A stretch of 64,000 nt of DNA from Metopolophium dirhodum (taxonomy: Eukaryota; Arthropoda; Insecta; Hemiptera; Aphididae), in assembly GCF_019925205.1 (NCBI RefSeq), contig NC_083560.1, positions 146,588,526 to 146,652,525 on the forward strand, given 5' to 3'. Of the stretch, positions 52,609-64,000 are shown piece after piece (the first letter of the stretch is position 1; each line of letters starts with the position of its first letter). A program made the translations under genes and the position numbers. The notes beneath the pieces are model-generated. The model saw only the letters and a list, made by a program, of their open reading frames with translations. It ran no database searches and was not told where the DNA came from.

Positions 52609-53284
52609 TTGGAATTCGTTTTATTAAACCCGTTTCATACAATTCTTCGTAAATTGAAAGTATTTCGTTGGAAAGCCCTGTATTACCGGCAGCTTGTGAG
52701 GCTAAAAGAAGTCGTAACCTATCAACCCACTCGTTTGGATCATTCCAATATACTAAATTATGCGCTTGTAATTTCACACCCGAACCCGAGGTGAATAGCT
52801 TGCTAATAATTTGCTCATACTTTGTACCACCCTTCCTAATTTTTGTCACGTCCTGTGTTAAATGTGCTGAAGTATGAATCAGTATTTCTTTATACGTATT
52901 TAAGTCATTAGCGGAGTATTGCATTGGATATCTGGAACACAATAACTCGCTAAGCCCCTGTGTCAGTGGATAAGAGTTTTCTCTCACAACTATTGCACCG
53001 TTTTTAAATTGTATTACTTCTGTACCTAATTTGATAATGCCATTAGAATATTTTTTTGGGCCATATACTTTATCTTTTTCTTGGTCTTCTAATTTACGAA
53101 AGTTTGTAAACCGGTTGTCGGATGCGTTGGAAACCATATCATTATCGACTTTGGAAGTCTGTAATTTGTTCAGAGGTTCGATTATTGGCTGAAGTGTTTG
53201 TGATACAAAAGATTGAATATCGGCTTTTCCATGTTTTAATGCAATATACTTGCGTTTAATATATGGCAAGATATATCCTAACTT
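52601..53284 (-). CDS. DUF8207-like protein preceding the integrase
   Basis: The frame runs from an acceptor-like TTAG at about 53285 (no ATG in frame at its start; an upstream exon is likely) through YIKRKYIALKHGKADIQSFV to TAA 52601-52603. Landmarks: KVYGPKKYSNGIIKLGTEVI, YPLTQGLSELLCSRYPMQYS, LNTYKEILIHTSAHLTQD, and YWNDPNEWVDRLRLLLASQA then SNEILSIYEELYETGLI. This pattern (YGP...G...L...P.L...Y...IL.HT.AH...DDP.E...RL.LL..S..AGNT...NEI.SI.EEL) is what I know as the DUF8207-type protein found next to integrases of Maverick-like elements. Role unknown. Intact apart from the missing first exon. Confidence 0.6.
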   Translation of the reverse strand, partial: KLGYILPYIKRKYIALKHGKADIQSFVSQTLQPIIEPLNKLQTSKVDNDMVSNASDNRFTNFRKLEDQEKDKVYGPKKYSNGIIKLGTEVIQFKNGAIVVRENSYPLTQGLSELLCSRYPMQYSANDLNTYKEILIHTSAHLTQDVTKIRKGGTKYEQIISKLFTSGSGVKLQAHNLVYWNDPNEWVDRLRLLLASQAAGNTGLSNEILSIYEELYETGLIKRIPNV

Positions 53285-56200
53285 GTGATGGTAATATACG
53301 TGTGTTTTACATTATTTGTGAAGTAAATAGGTGAACGGGTATGGTTTCAGCATAAATACCCTCATGTATTTAGCGATAATTGGAGACAAATATATGATTT
53401 CTATGTTACATTGATGGAAAATCATAAAAATATAGTGGTCTTGACCGACGTGTTATAGATTTGTGTATTTCGAGACAGGTATAGTGATGAAAATCAGTGA
53501 AGATTGTAATGAGAGTATAGGTATATTATATTATATAGCTGACGAGTGAGGCTCTATGAATACAGTTTTTATGATGTTTAAATAAAAATAATAACTTTTA
53601 GCAAAAGTATCTATGAAAATACCGATTTTTACAGGTAATGTATTAGTTATATATACCTATTTTTACAGTGAGAATATGATAATTGAACACATTTTTATTG
53701 AATTTATGAAATGTTTACATGTTTTAACATAATATAGTATGAGTACCTATAATGTATGAGTCATAAAACTTGAAATATATCTAATGCGACATGATTGATG
53801 GAATGATTTGTAGACTATAGTTATATGTAATTATTAAGATTTTCGATATTTTAGACATGTCCTTGACATAGAAATTATATTTGTATAAGATTTTATCGAC
53901 ATTAATATACCTAATATAATAATTTGGGAGAAATTAAGGTATTTTTATCAATTTTCACTAGAAAAAAAATATATATATATATTTCCAAGCTTGTGAAGGT
54001 AATATACAAGCGATTTCATGATTATTTTACAAAGTAAGCATATCGAATACCTAATACATGAAAAGTATCAGTGATAAGCATCCATGTATAGTATAGATAT
54101 AACTGTATAAATAATAATAAACTCCTATTATTTTGCTAGGCCATCTGTGTAAGATATGCGTTAAAAATAATTGAAATATATATGGTTTACTATATGATAT
54201 CATAAGTGAAAGATTATCACAGCTTGACGTAGGTACATTTTATTTTGTTTTTGCTAATATGTGATGAAAATAACTATAATATAATATTATCTTTCTCATT
54301 ATCGAATACCATGGAATTTAAATATGATTTTGTAGGTATTATATTACATTTAATTGTAGTATTAGTATGCACAGCGACGTTGTGATATATTTCATGTATC
54401 TACTGTAAATATATAATAATTAATATATGTTTAAGAATTCAGGTATTAAATAAAATAGGTATATATCGAAAGTATTTTATATAAATTATTATTTGAAATA
54501 ATCAATCGCGTCTATATGTATGCACGAATGCTGCTTAAGTAAATATGTATGCAAATGTATGTACGTGTGTATGTGTGTGCATGTATGTATGTATTAACTA
54601 TTATATTATAGTGCAACGATATGTTTCGGATGTTGAGACTTGTAATAATGACTCGTTATAGTGATGGTCATGCATTTAGATACATTTAATAACTAAACTG
54701 TATATATGCCTTTGATGGTAATAAACTAGACATGGGTATGATATTTTTTATAATATTACATATTATTTTATGAAATTATGATATTTTTGCCCATTTTTTA
54801 CTAAAATATTGTGATGTTTCCTTAATATGCTTTATTGAAATTTTGATATTTTTACTTATTTTAGCAAGATTTCTGTATTTACACACAGACGGCAATGTTT
54901 TTTTTTTTTTTTTTTTTTATCAAAATCAGTACATTTTAATGTGTATTCACATTGTTGAGTATATTTTTAGGTTTCTGCATAAATTCTACCTACGTATTTA
55001 ACGAAAAAATGAGTAAATTATAATATATGATCAGGTACTATATTGCATTTAATTGTTGTATATTGGATATCGTTACATCAGTATCCACGGCGACGTTGTG
55101 ATATATTTCATGTACCTATCTAATGTAAATATATAATAATTAATATATGTTAAAGAATCCAGGTATTGAATAAATTATATACCGAAAATATTTTATGTGA
55201 ATTATTATTTGAAATGATCGAGTCTATGTATGTATGTATGTATGTATGTATGTATGTATGTATGTATGAATACTGTTTAAATATATAAGAATATCAAATA
55301 TGTAAGGATATAGGTATACAAGTGTGTGCATACTATGTAAGTAATATATGTGTATGCCTATATTATGTAGATGACTTATTGATGTGTACCTATATATATA
55401 TATATATATATGAATGTTTATATGTATATATAGTTATGTTAACTATAAAATATGTTTAGGCGTTTGTAATATCGAATATGTATATATGATTTAATGTGGG
55501 TTTTCATAATATCATACTAGGTATCGCGTATTCATGTAGGTAACTATAGAACTAAGTGATGGGTCGATAATAGTTTTTAGTATTATTTTTTTTTTACTTA
55601 TTAATATATATATATTATAATTCTCACTACACTTGACGAATAATAATAACAATAATAACATTTAAAGAGATTTATTTATTCTCGTATATACCTATAATCC
55701 ATGTATGTATATATAAGCTATGATTTTAGTCTAATGTAATTTCATACAATATTTCAATGTATGTATAATTGATTAAAAATATAAGTATCTGCAATATTAT
55801 TCAGGATAGGTTAGCCTGATAGTATTGTGTATATAAAGATACAATAACAAGAATGTTCCCACATGTATGCACATTGTAGCATGAGCCTGTATGGAAAATT
55901 ACTAATAATATGAACATTTTTAATTGTTAAATTGATAAAGATGTTGGTATGATAGGTACTACAGATGTGACGTTAATTATTGTATATTTCTAAATTTAGG
56001 TCATAAACCGCATAAAGTATCTGCTGAAATGAGAGATATTGTTAATAGTTCTTAATTTTCCGATATTATAACTTATACAATAATATATGGCGGTGGTGTT
56101 ATATGCCTGTGTGTATGCACACGGTAAAATAAAAATATTATACAAGTGATATGACTGTTGTACGTATGTGCTGATAAAATATACGCATCGGTCACTTGAG

Positions 56201-59200
56201 TGATATGTAAGTTGTTGATGTGCAAGCACACATGCGTTTTCTCATATGTAAGCGTGAAAAAATATGTTTTGCTCGAGTCGGGAGGGTTTCGTTGGTGGTG
56301 ACTGTAACTGGTAATGGTGTGTGTTTTTCCCGTGTACATGCATGAATTAATATATATATATATGTCGGTCAGGTTATTGATAATATGTAAGTTGTTGTAT
56401 GCGCGTTCGTATATGTGTTTTCTTATGCACAGGTATGAAAAATATAGAACACGAGATCAGAGGATCAAGGGATCAAGGGATCAAGAATAAGTGATAGGTA
56501 ATGATTAAGGATTAGTGATCAAGAGGGTTATATGTGTAATAATAATATGGTAGGTGTGATACATAATGTAAAAAATAAATATTACACAAGTGATATGGTT
56601 TTTACATGTATGTTTTTCTCATTCGTTCTTAAAATATATCAATTGTTGATTAACAATAGTTAAGGTTTTATTAGCATACAAACATGTAGATGCATGACTA
56701 GTCTTGATGAATGTTGTTTTTCTCAGATGTATTACATAGCAATTGATCAAGACGTTGTTTGATACATAATGTATCCGTTGGTTCGAAAGTATAAAGGAGA
56801 TATGAAAATTAATATACCGTTGGATATATAATATGGATGAGGCATCATATAAGTTTTTATATATTATTACCTAGAAGATGTTGAAATACCGAGAAATATA
56901 TGTTACTCAGATAATGATACAATTTTATAATCCATTTAATGGATAAGTAAGAACCTTGTAAATATTTATTGTAAACCTTAATATTATTTTAATAATTGAA
57001 AATACTTTTTATATATCGTGTCTTTTTGTTTCATATAAATTATTTAATTTCCTATAAATATTAGAATAATCTACGTCTCACATTGCGTAGGTGCTGGTGC
57101 GGGGTGTTTGGCGAATGTTGATTGAGATGGCTGTGGTGTAACCTTATGTAGCATTATTACCAATAAATAAAAAAAACTTTGTATCATGATCGGGGAGACG
57201 AGCAGTTAAATATAATATAATATTCAGGGAGAATCGTAGGATCCTATAGATATAAATACCATAGGTTAGGGGCAGATATGTAGATATCAGAATCTTAAAT
57301 AATATATTTAAATTACTAGGATTCCATTTCAGTTATAATTATGGTTTATTGTCTACTAAGCACTGACAAATAATAATAATACTCGCAAATATAATATACC
57401 TAAGCTATGTTCTATTATAATATGTGACTGTATCGTAGTCATACATAGTCGTAGTGTGTATTGAGATATGAGGTGTATAGTGAACTGCTTTACTAATCCA
57501 TGGTGTGTGTTGGTCATAGCCCTTGCAATTATGTGTGTGTGTTTTAATATTAATGTATCGATCAGCAGTTAATCGTACGTAAGGTAGAGTTCGTATTATA
57601 TACATAAGTGTTATGAAACATATAATTATGTTATATTATTATATTTATAATTGTTACAACTTGTTTTTAAATATCATGGTTGTTTTTATTTTACACAAAA
57701 ATTAAAATATTAAAATGAAAAGTAAGTATAAGCATATTTGTGTTTAATTCAAATATATTAGATTAAATGTTGTATTATTTCAAACATTAAAATAAATGTA
57801 GTAGGTATATAAACGGTGAAGTCGAAATAGGATAGTATAATTTTTGCATTTAGTGACCAAACTACGTACTCAAAGACGACGTCTAAGACCCTCAGAGTCG
57901 ATATCCTCTATTCTCCTTAGTCAGTATACCTACTAGTTACACAAATTCATAATAATAATATTGTGTGTCAAAAATATATAATTTTGTGTATGTTGTCGAG
58001 TAATCCTTTGAGCTGTATAAAATAGTTGGATCTATGTATTTTAATAGGAATTACAATTTTGTAGCAGTAATTGACGAGGGATGGCGGGGGTGAAAATACT
58101 TTCTAGGGTGGATGGATTGGAATGTTTAAATGCATCTACGTAATTGCGACTATGTTTTTTGTAAGTATGACTTTTGTGTCTTAATATATTGATATGCACC
58201 TAAGCTGTATAATATGTTTGGTTGTGTGTGTGTTTGTGATGTTGTATGTGTGAATATATGTACATAAACTAAATATATATGAATACTGCATATACTTTAA
58301 TTTTATAATATGTTTGGGTGTTTGTGATACCTGATGAATGTGTGTATATATGTATATAATATGTGACTATGTAAGTATCTAAATATGTATGAACTATCCT
58401 ATGGGTTTAATAGTGTATGTGTGTTGTGCTAGAGAAATGTGTGAATGAAACTCATCATAATCTGTAAACGATTAAACGATTGACATATATATATATTATA
58501 ATTAATATTTCTGTATGTTGTCGGGGAGAGGAATGTGTGAATGCAAGCGAATGTACCTATATTCCGACGTGTATATTTTGAAAATAAATATTTTTACAAG
58601 TTTATGTCTGTGTGTGTGTGTGTGTGTGTTTGAGATTTATTCCCATGTATAACGAAGGACTGGGCGGCTTGTTTGTATACTATATGGTATACTGGGATCG
58701 TGTGTGTGTGTGTGTGTGTGTGATGTGATATGAAAGTATGTATCTATGCATGCATGCGTGTATGTATGATAAGGTATATAATATATATGTTGAGCTTGTG
58801 TGTGTGTTGTAAATATTATTATATAAGTTCAGAATGAAAACTGATAAGTACTGTATGGTGTTTATGTATTACTGTATGTGTATGGTTATATCATATTTAT
58901 ATGTATAAATATACCTATGCGTTTTATTGATATGTATAAGTAATAAGTATATAATATTATGGTTAATATTTGTATATAGGTATGTGTGATGTTGTAGGTA
59001 CCTTATATTATATTATGAGCATAATGTATGTTCGTATGTATGTATGTATGTATGTATGTATGTATGTATGTATGTATGTATGTATGTATGTATGTATGTA
59101 TGTGTATGTGTGTTTGTGTATATTATTATATAAGTTCAGAATGAAAACTGATGAGTACTGTATGGTGTTTAATAGTATATTATAGTTTGTATGTGTATGG

Positions 59201-59579
59201 TTATATCATATTTATATGTATTAATATACCTATGTATCGTATGCTAATGATGTGTTTTATTGATATGTAAGTTTATGTTATGTAAATTGTATAATGTGTT
59301 CAGGGGTTTGTGATAATGATGTGTGTATAATTGTTTGGATATAATATGTAAGTATATGTATATATGTAAACTATATTATAATATATTTGAATGTGTGTGT
59401 GATACATTCCGATGTATAACGTGTGCTTTAGCGGGGTGTTTATTCGAATGGGATTATAATCTGAAAATTGTATAATATTTTTAAATATGTATGTATGTAC
59501 GTATGTAAATGAATATATGTGTGTGTGTGTGTATGTATGTATGTGTGTGTATGTATAGGTATGTATGTGTGTTGTGTGT
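53285..59579. other. 6.3-kb gene-free region rich in microsatellites
   Basis: No credible coding frame. Contains a diverged 190-bp direct duplication (54340-54530 and 55035-55240, sharing GCGACGTTGTGATATATTTC and a TAATTAATATATGTT segment), an ATGT array at 55220-55268, GT arrays at 58609-58630 and 58700-58722, and a longer ATGT array at 59034-59103. The block TTATTATATAAGTTCAGAAT at 58820 recurs at 59121 within a 150-bp duplication. It borders the Maverick-like cluster, and I saw no terminal inverted repeat of that element here. Confidence 0.5.
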
Positions 59580-60105
59580 ATGTATGTGTATGTATGATAC
59601 AAATGTAGGTACATCAGAATATTTTATACATATTTTTTTTAAGGGGAGGTAATGTATTTGAAGGGGAAGGGGTAAAATATATGTCGGATAAGTGTTCGAT
59701 ATAGTCGATACAAATGTACATCTGAATATTATACATATTTTTTTTTAAGGGGAGGTGTTGTATTTGAAGGGGAAGGGGTAAAATATATGTTAGACAAGTG
59801 TTCGATATAGTCGATACAAATGTACATCAGAATATTATACATTTTTTTTTTAAGGGGAGGTAATGTATTTGAAGGGGAAGGGGTAAAATATATGTTAGAC
59901 AAGTGTTCGATATAGTCAATACAAATGTACATCTGAATATTATACATATTTTTTTTAAGGGGGGGTAATGTATTTGAAGGGGAAGGGGTAAAATATATGT
60001 CGGATAAGTGTTCGATATAGTCGATACAAATGTACATCTGAATATTATACATTTTTTTTTTAAGGGGAGGTAATGTATTTGAAGGGGAAGGGGTAAAATA
60101 TATGT
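59580..60105. repeat. Minisatellite of about 105 bp x 5
   Basis: AAGGGGAGG-type starts recur at 59641, 59747, 59852, 59957 and 60062. Each unit contains AAGGGGAAGGGGTAAAATAT, TGTTCGATATAGTCGATACA and TACATCTGAATATTATACAT. The period is close to a multiple of three, which keeps a spurious minus-strand frame open. Confidence 0.9.
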
Positions 60106-60589
60106 CGGTCACGTGTCGGATCGGGTGGTATGTGACGAGTGTATGTGTGTTGCGGGTTGCCTATGTCGAGTAATTAATACAAGTTTGGGAGGTGCGTGTA
60201 CTTCGAATTGCCTATACAGAGGTGCCTATGCTTTTACATGTAAAATTCAAGGGGGAGGTGCTGCTGAACATACATATTTATACTACTTACAACGGAAATT
60301 CAAATTAATTATTTAGTGAACAAATAAAGAAAAGAATTGTTTTATTTTATTAATTATTTCAGAGAATAATTATTTTGAGAAACATTTTTATTTTTATATT
60401 ACTATATTAATTAATTAATGATTATGAATAAATAGTTGAATTTATTTAAGAAGTTTATTAGGTAACAATTTCCAATTTTAGAGTTAATTAATTGAAATAA
60501 TTCGTGCTAGTCATTATAATAATTTAGGAATTATTATTAAATTTTATTTTAATAAAAGGGGGTTAAGTATTATTGTTGAATATATTGGG
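60106..60589. other. Gene-free DNA with an LTR-like junction
   Basis: CAAGGGGGAGG at 60248-60258 followed by TGCTGCTGAACATAC looks like a polypurine tract and LTR start, with AATAAA near 60325. I could not find the other LTR end, so it is only a suggestion. The remainder is AT-rich. Confidence 0.25.
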
Positions 60590-61173
60590 GAATATATTGA
60601 GAATTTATTTGGAAGTTTTATTTAAAGGCCGTGAAGTAAGTCCTTATATATTGTGATTTTATTGAGACAATTGGTGTCTGTATTTGGAAATTTTATTTAA
60701 AGGCCGAGAAGTAAGTCCTTATATTTGTGATTTTATTGAGACAATTGGTGTCTGTATTTGGAAATTTTATTTAAAGGCCGAGAAGTAAGTCCTTATATTT
60801 TGTAAATTTTATTAAGACAATTGATGGCTGTATTTGGAAATTTTATTTAAAGGCCGTGAAGTAAGTCCTTGTATTTTGTGAATTTATTTAGACAATTGTT
60901 GTCTGTGTTGAGATTTTATTGATTTTATATAGGCCGTGTTGTAAGTCCTTCTGTGTTATTTGAATTTTACGACAGTTGATGTCGAGTTATTTTGTTGATT
61001 TTATATAGGCCGTGTTGTAAGTCCTTTTGTGTTATTTGATTTTTACGACAATTGATGTCGAGTTATTTTGTTGATTTTATATAGGCTGTGTTGTAAGTCC
61101 TTCTGTGTTATTTGAATTTTACGACAGTTGATGTCGAGTTATTTTGTTGATTTTATATAGGCCGTGTTGTAAG
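60590..61173. repeat. 76-bp satellite array, left part
   Basis: AGGCC(G) occurs at 60626, 60701, 60775, 60851, 60931, 61007, 61083 and 61159: a 74-80-bp period settling at exactly 76. The core reads AGGCCGTGTTGTAAGTCCTT, followed by an ACGACA-(A/G)TTGATGTCG segment. The array continues at 63490-63655 beyond a hAT insertion. Confidence 0.9.
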
Positions 61174-63489
61174 CAGAGGCTAAAATATATATTTTTTCGT
61201 ACTACACACTTTATATTAAACTTCAAGCTACCGTGGGGGCCCCCCACACCTCCGCCCCCCACACCCCCCAAAAGTGTATCTAATCCATACACATAGATGA
61301 TAAATCCAACATAGGGTAGTCAATACTATTTTTATTTATGTACAGAAATACAAAATACAGATTACACCACATCATTTATAAATTTAAAAGTGTATGAGTT
61401 TTGAGTTGATTATAGTTTCATCAACCGTTGAAATAGTAGATTTTCCTGATGCCTCTGGAAAAACTCCCCCAAACCATTCTTGTTTGGTTGCATAAGTATG
61501 AACCTGAAAATTGTAATAAATAAAATTGATATTTTTTGATTTTTTTACTTATATTTTATTTCATCAGTGATATTATTATATAGGTACCTTATTATGCCTT
61601 TTTTTTGTCTTTAGCCATTCTAGTACTGCATTATGAGGGTTGAATTCACTCAATGTTGGCATATTTAATTTAATATAGAGACTATCTTTTATTGTGTCTG
61701 GAGATAATTGTGACCGGTCTGCAGTTTTAATAATATTATAATAACTGATTAAGCGCTCAACATCTGCACTGTGAGGTTTCATTGAAAGAACACGGGCCTA
61801 AAAATTACAATAACCCAAATTATTAAACTAAAAATAAAAATTAAGTAAATTCTTACTACAATATATTAATCTTAATATACAGTCTTATATTGACTAATCT
61901 TATATATTATTTTGTAATTTTCTTATGGTACATACTATTGAAACAGTTAATGATTCCCAACTAGCACAATTTATCAATATCTTGAGAAGGCTAGTTGAAA
62001 TGAGCTTATCTTTAATCTGAGAATGTCCAGAAGCTTCTTTATATGAAGTCACAAAATCAACTAAAGTAAAATCTGGACATATTAATGAATGACATTCTTT
62101 TAGTTCCACATCTGATACTGACATCTTTATAAACTGCAATGGTTTTAATTTAGACCAGTTGCTTGTGTCTAGTCTTCTGAGCATATAATTTGTAATATGT
62201 TCAATAATATCATTACGAATAGCAGAAAAACACCTATTATCTGTTACAAATTGATGGCTAATTTTTCTTCTAGAATTTGAAACATAGTCAAAGAGCTGGA
62301 ACCCTTTAAGCATATATGTTGTTGTATCTTTACCATCGTTGGAAGTATATGACACATCTGTAGTGTTAATAATAGTATCTTCCCAAGTCCCAACCTCCAA
62401 CAAGTGGTAAATAAATTATTTAAAAAAATTAAGTAATAAAAATATCAACTATTTAAATTGATATTATTGTTATTATAATCCTTAAATACAATTTGCAATA
62501 AATGACTTTCATAATATATTAATTTCTTACCTTTGGTATGAGGAACTTTTTCAAAACAAGCATTATTTATCATATTACTCTCAACATCAGGCTCTTCAGG
62601 CATATCATCATTAGTGTCGTTTACAGAATTTAATTTATTTGCCACATAAGAAGCTCCATTTTCATCACCATTGTTTTCATTATTACTTATAATTTTTAAA
62701 TTAACATCATCTAAACAATATAACGCATCTAATCAAATTCAAGATACATTACCTACTAATACTGAATTAATAATAAATTATTTAAAAAAATTAAGTAATG
62801 AAAATATCAACTATTTAAATTGATATTATTATTAATATAATCCTTAAATACAATTTGCAATAAATGACTTTCATAGTATATTAATTTCTTACCTTTAGTT
62901 TGAGTAACTTTTTCAAAACAAACATTAACACCAGGCTCTTCAGGCATATCATTATTAGTATGCTCATTTTGAGCTGTAACGGTAGATATAGCAGGGTCGA
63001 TTGTTTTCTCTTTTTTTATCAGCCACTTATGCATTATTAATATTAAAAAAATTAATACTTAAATAGTTAAATTTTCAAACCAACATTGAATAAAGTAGAT
63101 TAAATAATAACTAAAATAAAACCTGGAATCATAGATCGTAGTTGATTGATTGATATTAATATTTAATCTTATCATAGATTAGAAGTATATTACACTATAC
63201 ATAAAACTGTAGGTACTGTATAATATGTCTTAATCAATGGTTTTATAATATAACAATAATTCTAAATATAGCAATAGCCATAGCTGATAATATGAGGAAA
63301 TAAACATATAATCAAAATAATACATAGATGGTATACATTAAATTCTTATCTATCAATTTCCCAACAATAATTTTTCAATTAATGAAGAAAACTGTAAAAA
63401 AAGCATTACACACTTTTTAATTTCGTATTACACACTTGGCATTTCGTACTACACAAAGTGTGTCGTACTACACACAATTTTAGTCCCTG
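61174..63489 (-). mobile_element. 2.3-kb hAT element inserted in the satellite
   Basis: Ends are CAGAGGCTAAAAT (61174) and, inverted, CAGGGACTAAAAT (63489). GTTGTAAG flanks both sides (61166-61173, 63490-63497) and is part of the satellite unit, so the insertion point is exact. Subterminal words CGTACTACACAC recur at both ends. The remaining exons encode the N-terminus and the C-terminal dimerisation region of a hAT transposase; a clear DDE core is not seen, so the copy is probably non-autonomous. Confidence 0.88.
61576..63034 (-). pseudogene. hAT transposase remnant with a duplicated mini-exon
   Basis: Proposed pieces: first exon 62893-63034 (ATG, MHKWLIKKEKTIDPAISTVT, donor phase 1); second exon 62531-62710 (180 bases, phase 1 at both ends) that repeats the end of the first (NDDMPEEPDVES and CFEKVPHTKG against NNDMPEEPGV and CFEKVTQTKG) together with the following intron sequence; a middle part 61900-62403 (FQLFDYVSNSRRKISHQFV, then FVTSYKEASGHSQIKDKL); and a last exon 61576-61799 with the hAT dimerisation signature HSADVERLISYYNIIKTADR then LYIKLN. 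The join between the second and middle parts does not fit in phase as I read it. Catalytic Asp motifs are not recognised, so I call it a remnant. Confidence 0.6.
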
Positions 63490-63497
63490 GTTGTAAG

Positions 63498-63660
63498 TCC
63501 TTACGTGTTTTTGAATTATTACGACAATTGAAGTCGATATTATTGAATTTTATAGGCCGTGCAGTAAGTCCTGATATTTGTGAATTATTTGAAGACAGTG
63601 AGTCTATATTTTGAATTTTATTTTACAAGGCCGAAATAAGTCCTTACGTGTTGAAAAGAG
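63498..63660. repeat. 76-bp satellite array, right part
   Basis: Continues the units cut at 61173: AGGCC recurs at 63554 and 63628. These right-hand units are more diverged. Confidence 0.75.
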
Positions 63661-63800
63661 TAGGTTAAATTAAAAAAAAAAAAAAAATAAAAAAAATATA
63701 ATTAATTCAATTAGTACAGTTAATAAGAGTTACTATTTTTGAATAGATGTCGTATTGGCTGATTAATCTGAATTAATGCAAAAAAAAAAATTAAGAGTAA

Positions 63801-64000
63801 CTATTTAAATTAAAGTTAATTTTTATTAAAGGGTTAATACCTAGCTTAAAGACCATCGTAAAATCCCAAAAACCACCCACTTTGGAGTTAGCAATCCAGG
63901 TTGCTAAGGACGAAGAGACCGAGATTAAGTCTGAGACCGATGCATATCAATATTATGGAGGCAATAGTTCAGGTAGACAAGTAAACAACTCTACCGCGAA
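63801..64000 (+). CDS. Probable gypsy-type gag C-terminal part, runs off the window
   Basis: From 63801 the frame is open to the window end (66 codons). It reads FIKGLIPSLKTIVKSQKPPT, LELAIQVAKDEETEIKSE and YQYYGGNSSGRQVNNS, which resembles the end of the retrotransposon gag domain ('F...GL.P.L...V....P.TL..A...A...E'). Only the tail is inside, and a stop (TAA) lies immediately upstream at 63798-63800, so the 5' part is lost or spliced. The base composition jumps to GC-richer here. Family by pattern only. Confidence 0.45.

Noticed and set aside
55996..57605. Several 66-88-codon minus-strand ORFs rich in Tyr/His/Thr/Ile
   Set aside because: They arise from antisense reading of GT/AT-rich spacer. 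No motifs, no splice logic and no neighbours to support them.
58970..59185. 71-codon ORF rich in Met-Tyr-Val-Cys
   Set aside because: Translation of the ATGT microsatellite.
59729..60112. 127-codon minus-strand ORF with repeated CIDYIEHLSDIYFTPSPSN-like blocks
   Set aside because: It is the 105-bp minisatellite read in a frame that stays open because the period is a multiple of three. No independent sign of coding.
60248..60330. Possible gypsy polypurine tract and LTR start
   Set aside because: CAAGGGGGAGG followed by TG is suggestive, but the end, the second LTR and a primer site could not be found.
1..64000. CRISPR arrays, bacterial operons or phage genes
   Set aside because: The tandem repeats here are minisatellites without regular unique spacers. 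Spliced genes, MITEs and insect element families show nuclear animal DNA.
1..64000. tRNA and rRNA genes
   Set aside because: I found no sequence with recognisable A and B boxes plus cloverleaf, nor rRNA. The only tRNA-like match is the 14-base Copia primer-binding site.

Overview
The window is strongly AT-rich eukaryotic DNA packed with transposable elements. It shows GT-AG introns of 50-130 bp, insect-type element families (ZMYM-type hAT, FLYWCH-MULE, PIF/Harbinger with a MADF partner, BEL/Pao, Copia primed by a half initiator tRNA, an insect-retrovirus-like env, Maverick/Polinton-like PolB and integrase), and long ATGT/GT microsatellites. This suggests a hemipteran insect, most likely an aphid; that is an inference from content and not proved. 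No complete conventional host gene is evident. The only host-like domain is a TFIIS-N (Elongin A/TFIIS type) exon at 17.4-17.7 kb.

Layout. 0.7-5.9 kb: 5' end of a jockey-like LINE, a spliced Myb/SANT gene with a premature stop, a long LTR carrying a Tc1/mariner-like MITE, and an orphan ORF. 6.0-10.7 kb: an apparently young Copia element with LTRs that read as identical, an intact 1321-codon gag-pol and a 5-bp target duplication. 10.8-16.3 kb: a graveyard of BEL/Pao RT, hAT, Copia LTR and hAT-inside-PolB fragments. 16.4-18.4 kb: small coiled-coil ORFs and the TFIIS-N exon, all on the minus strand. 19.5-22.1 kb: a MULE with a FLYWCH/MULE transposase and three GATTGAGCA motifs at each end. 22-28.4 kb: a foldback element, LINE tails, a decayed hAT, and a PolB fragment. 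28.5-31.3 kb: an insect-retrovirus-like env broken by a 1168-bp solo LTR that carries a series of small hairpins. 31.3-33.3 kb: a Harbinger remnant. 34.0-39.0 kb: a complete hAT with 8-bp target duplication and an apparently intact spliced transposase that includes five tandemly duplicated, phase-1-1 mini-exons. 39-43.2 kb: hAT and LINE scraps and a Sola-like element encoding only a transposase N-terminus. 43.3-53.3 kb: a Maverick/Polinton-like block. 53.3-60.1 kb: gene-free microsatellite and minisatellite DNA. 60.6-63.7 kb: a 76-bp satellite split by a 2.3-kb hAT with an exact 8-bp duplication. 63.8-64.0 kb: a probable gypsy gag tail.

How the parts work together. The most gene-like system is the Maverick-like block. 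A multi-exon plus-strand gene encodes C2H2 fingers, an N-terminal domain, an endonuclease-VII-like HNH and a protein-primed-type PolB. It converges on a minus-strand cluster (DUF8207-like protein, chromodomain integrase, coiled-coil protein, 157-aa protein) whose ORFs overlap by 8 and 17 bp or are 5 bp apart, as in a virus. Two unassigned plus-strand genes lie upstream. Related PolB fragments at 13.5-16.3 and 28.0-28.4 kb show that the family has inserted repeatedly; one keeps the same intron position. The full-size hAT and the Copia element look recently mobile. Most other pieces are relics, and several are nested, giving a relative chronology.
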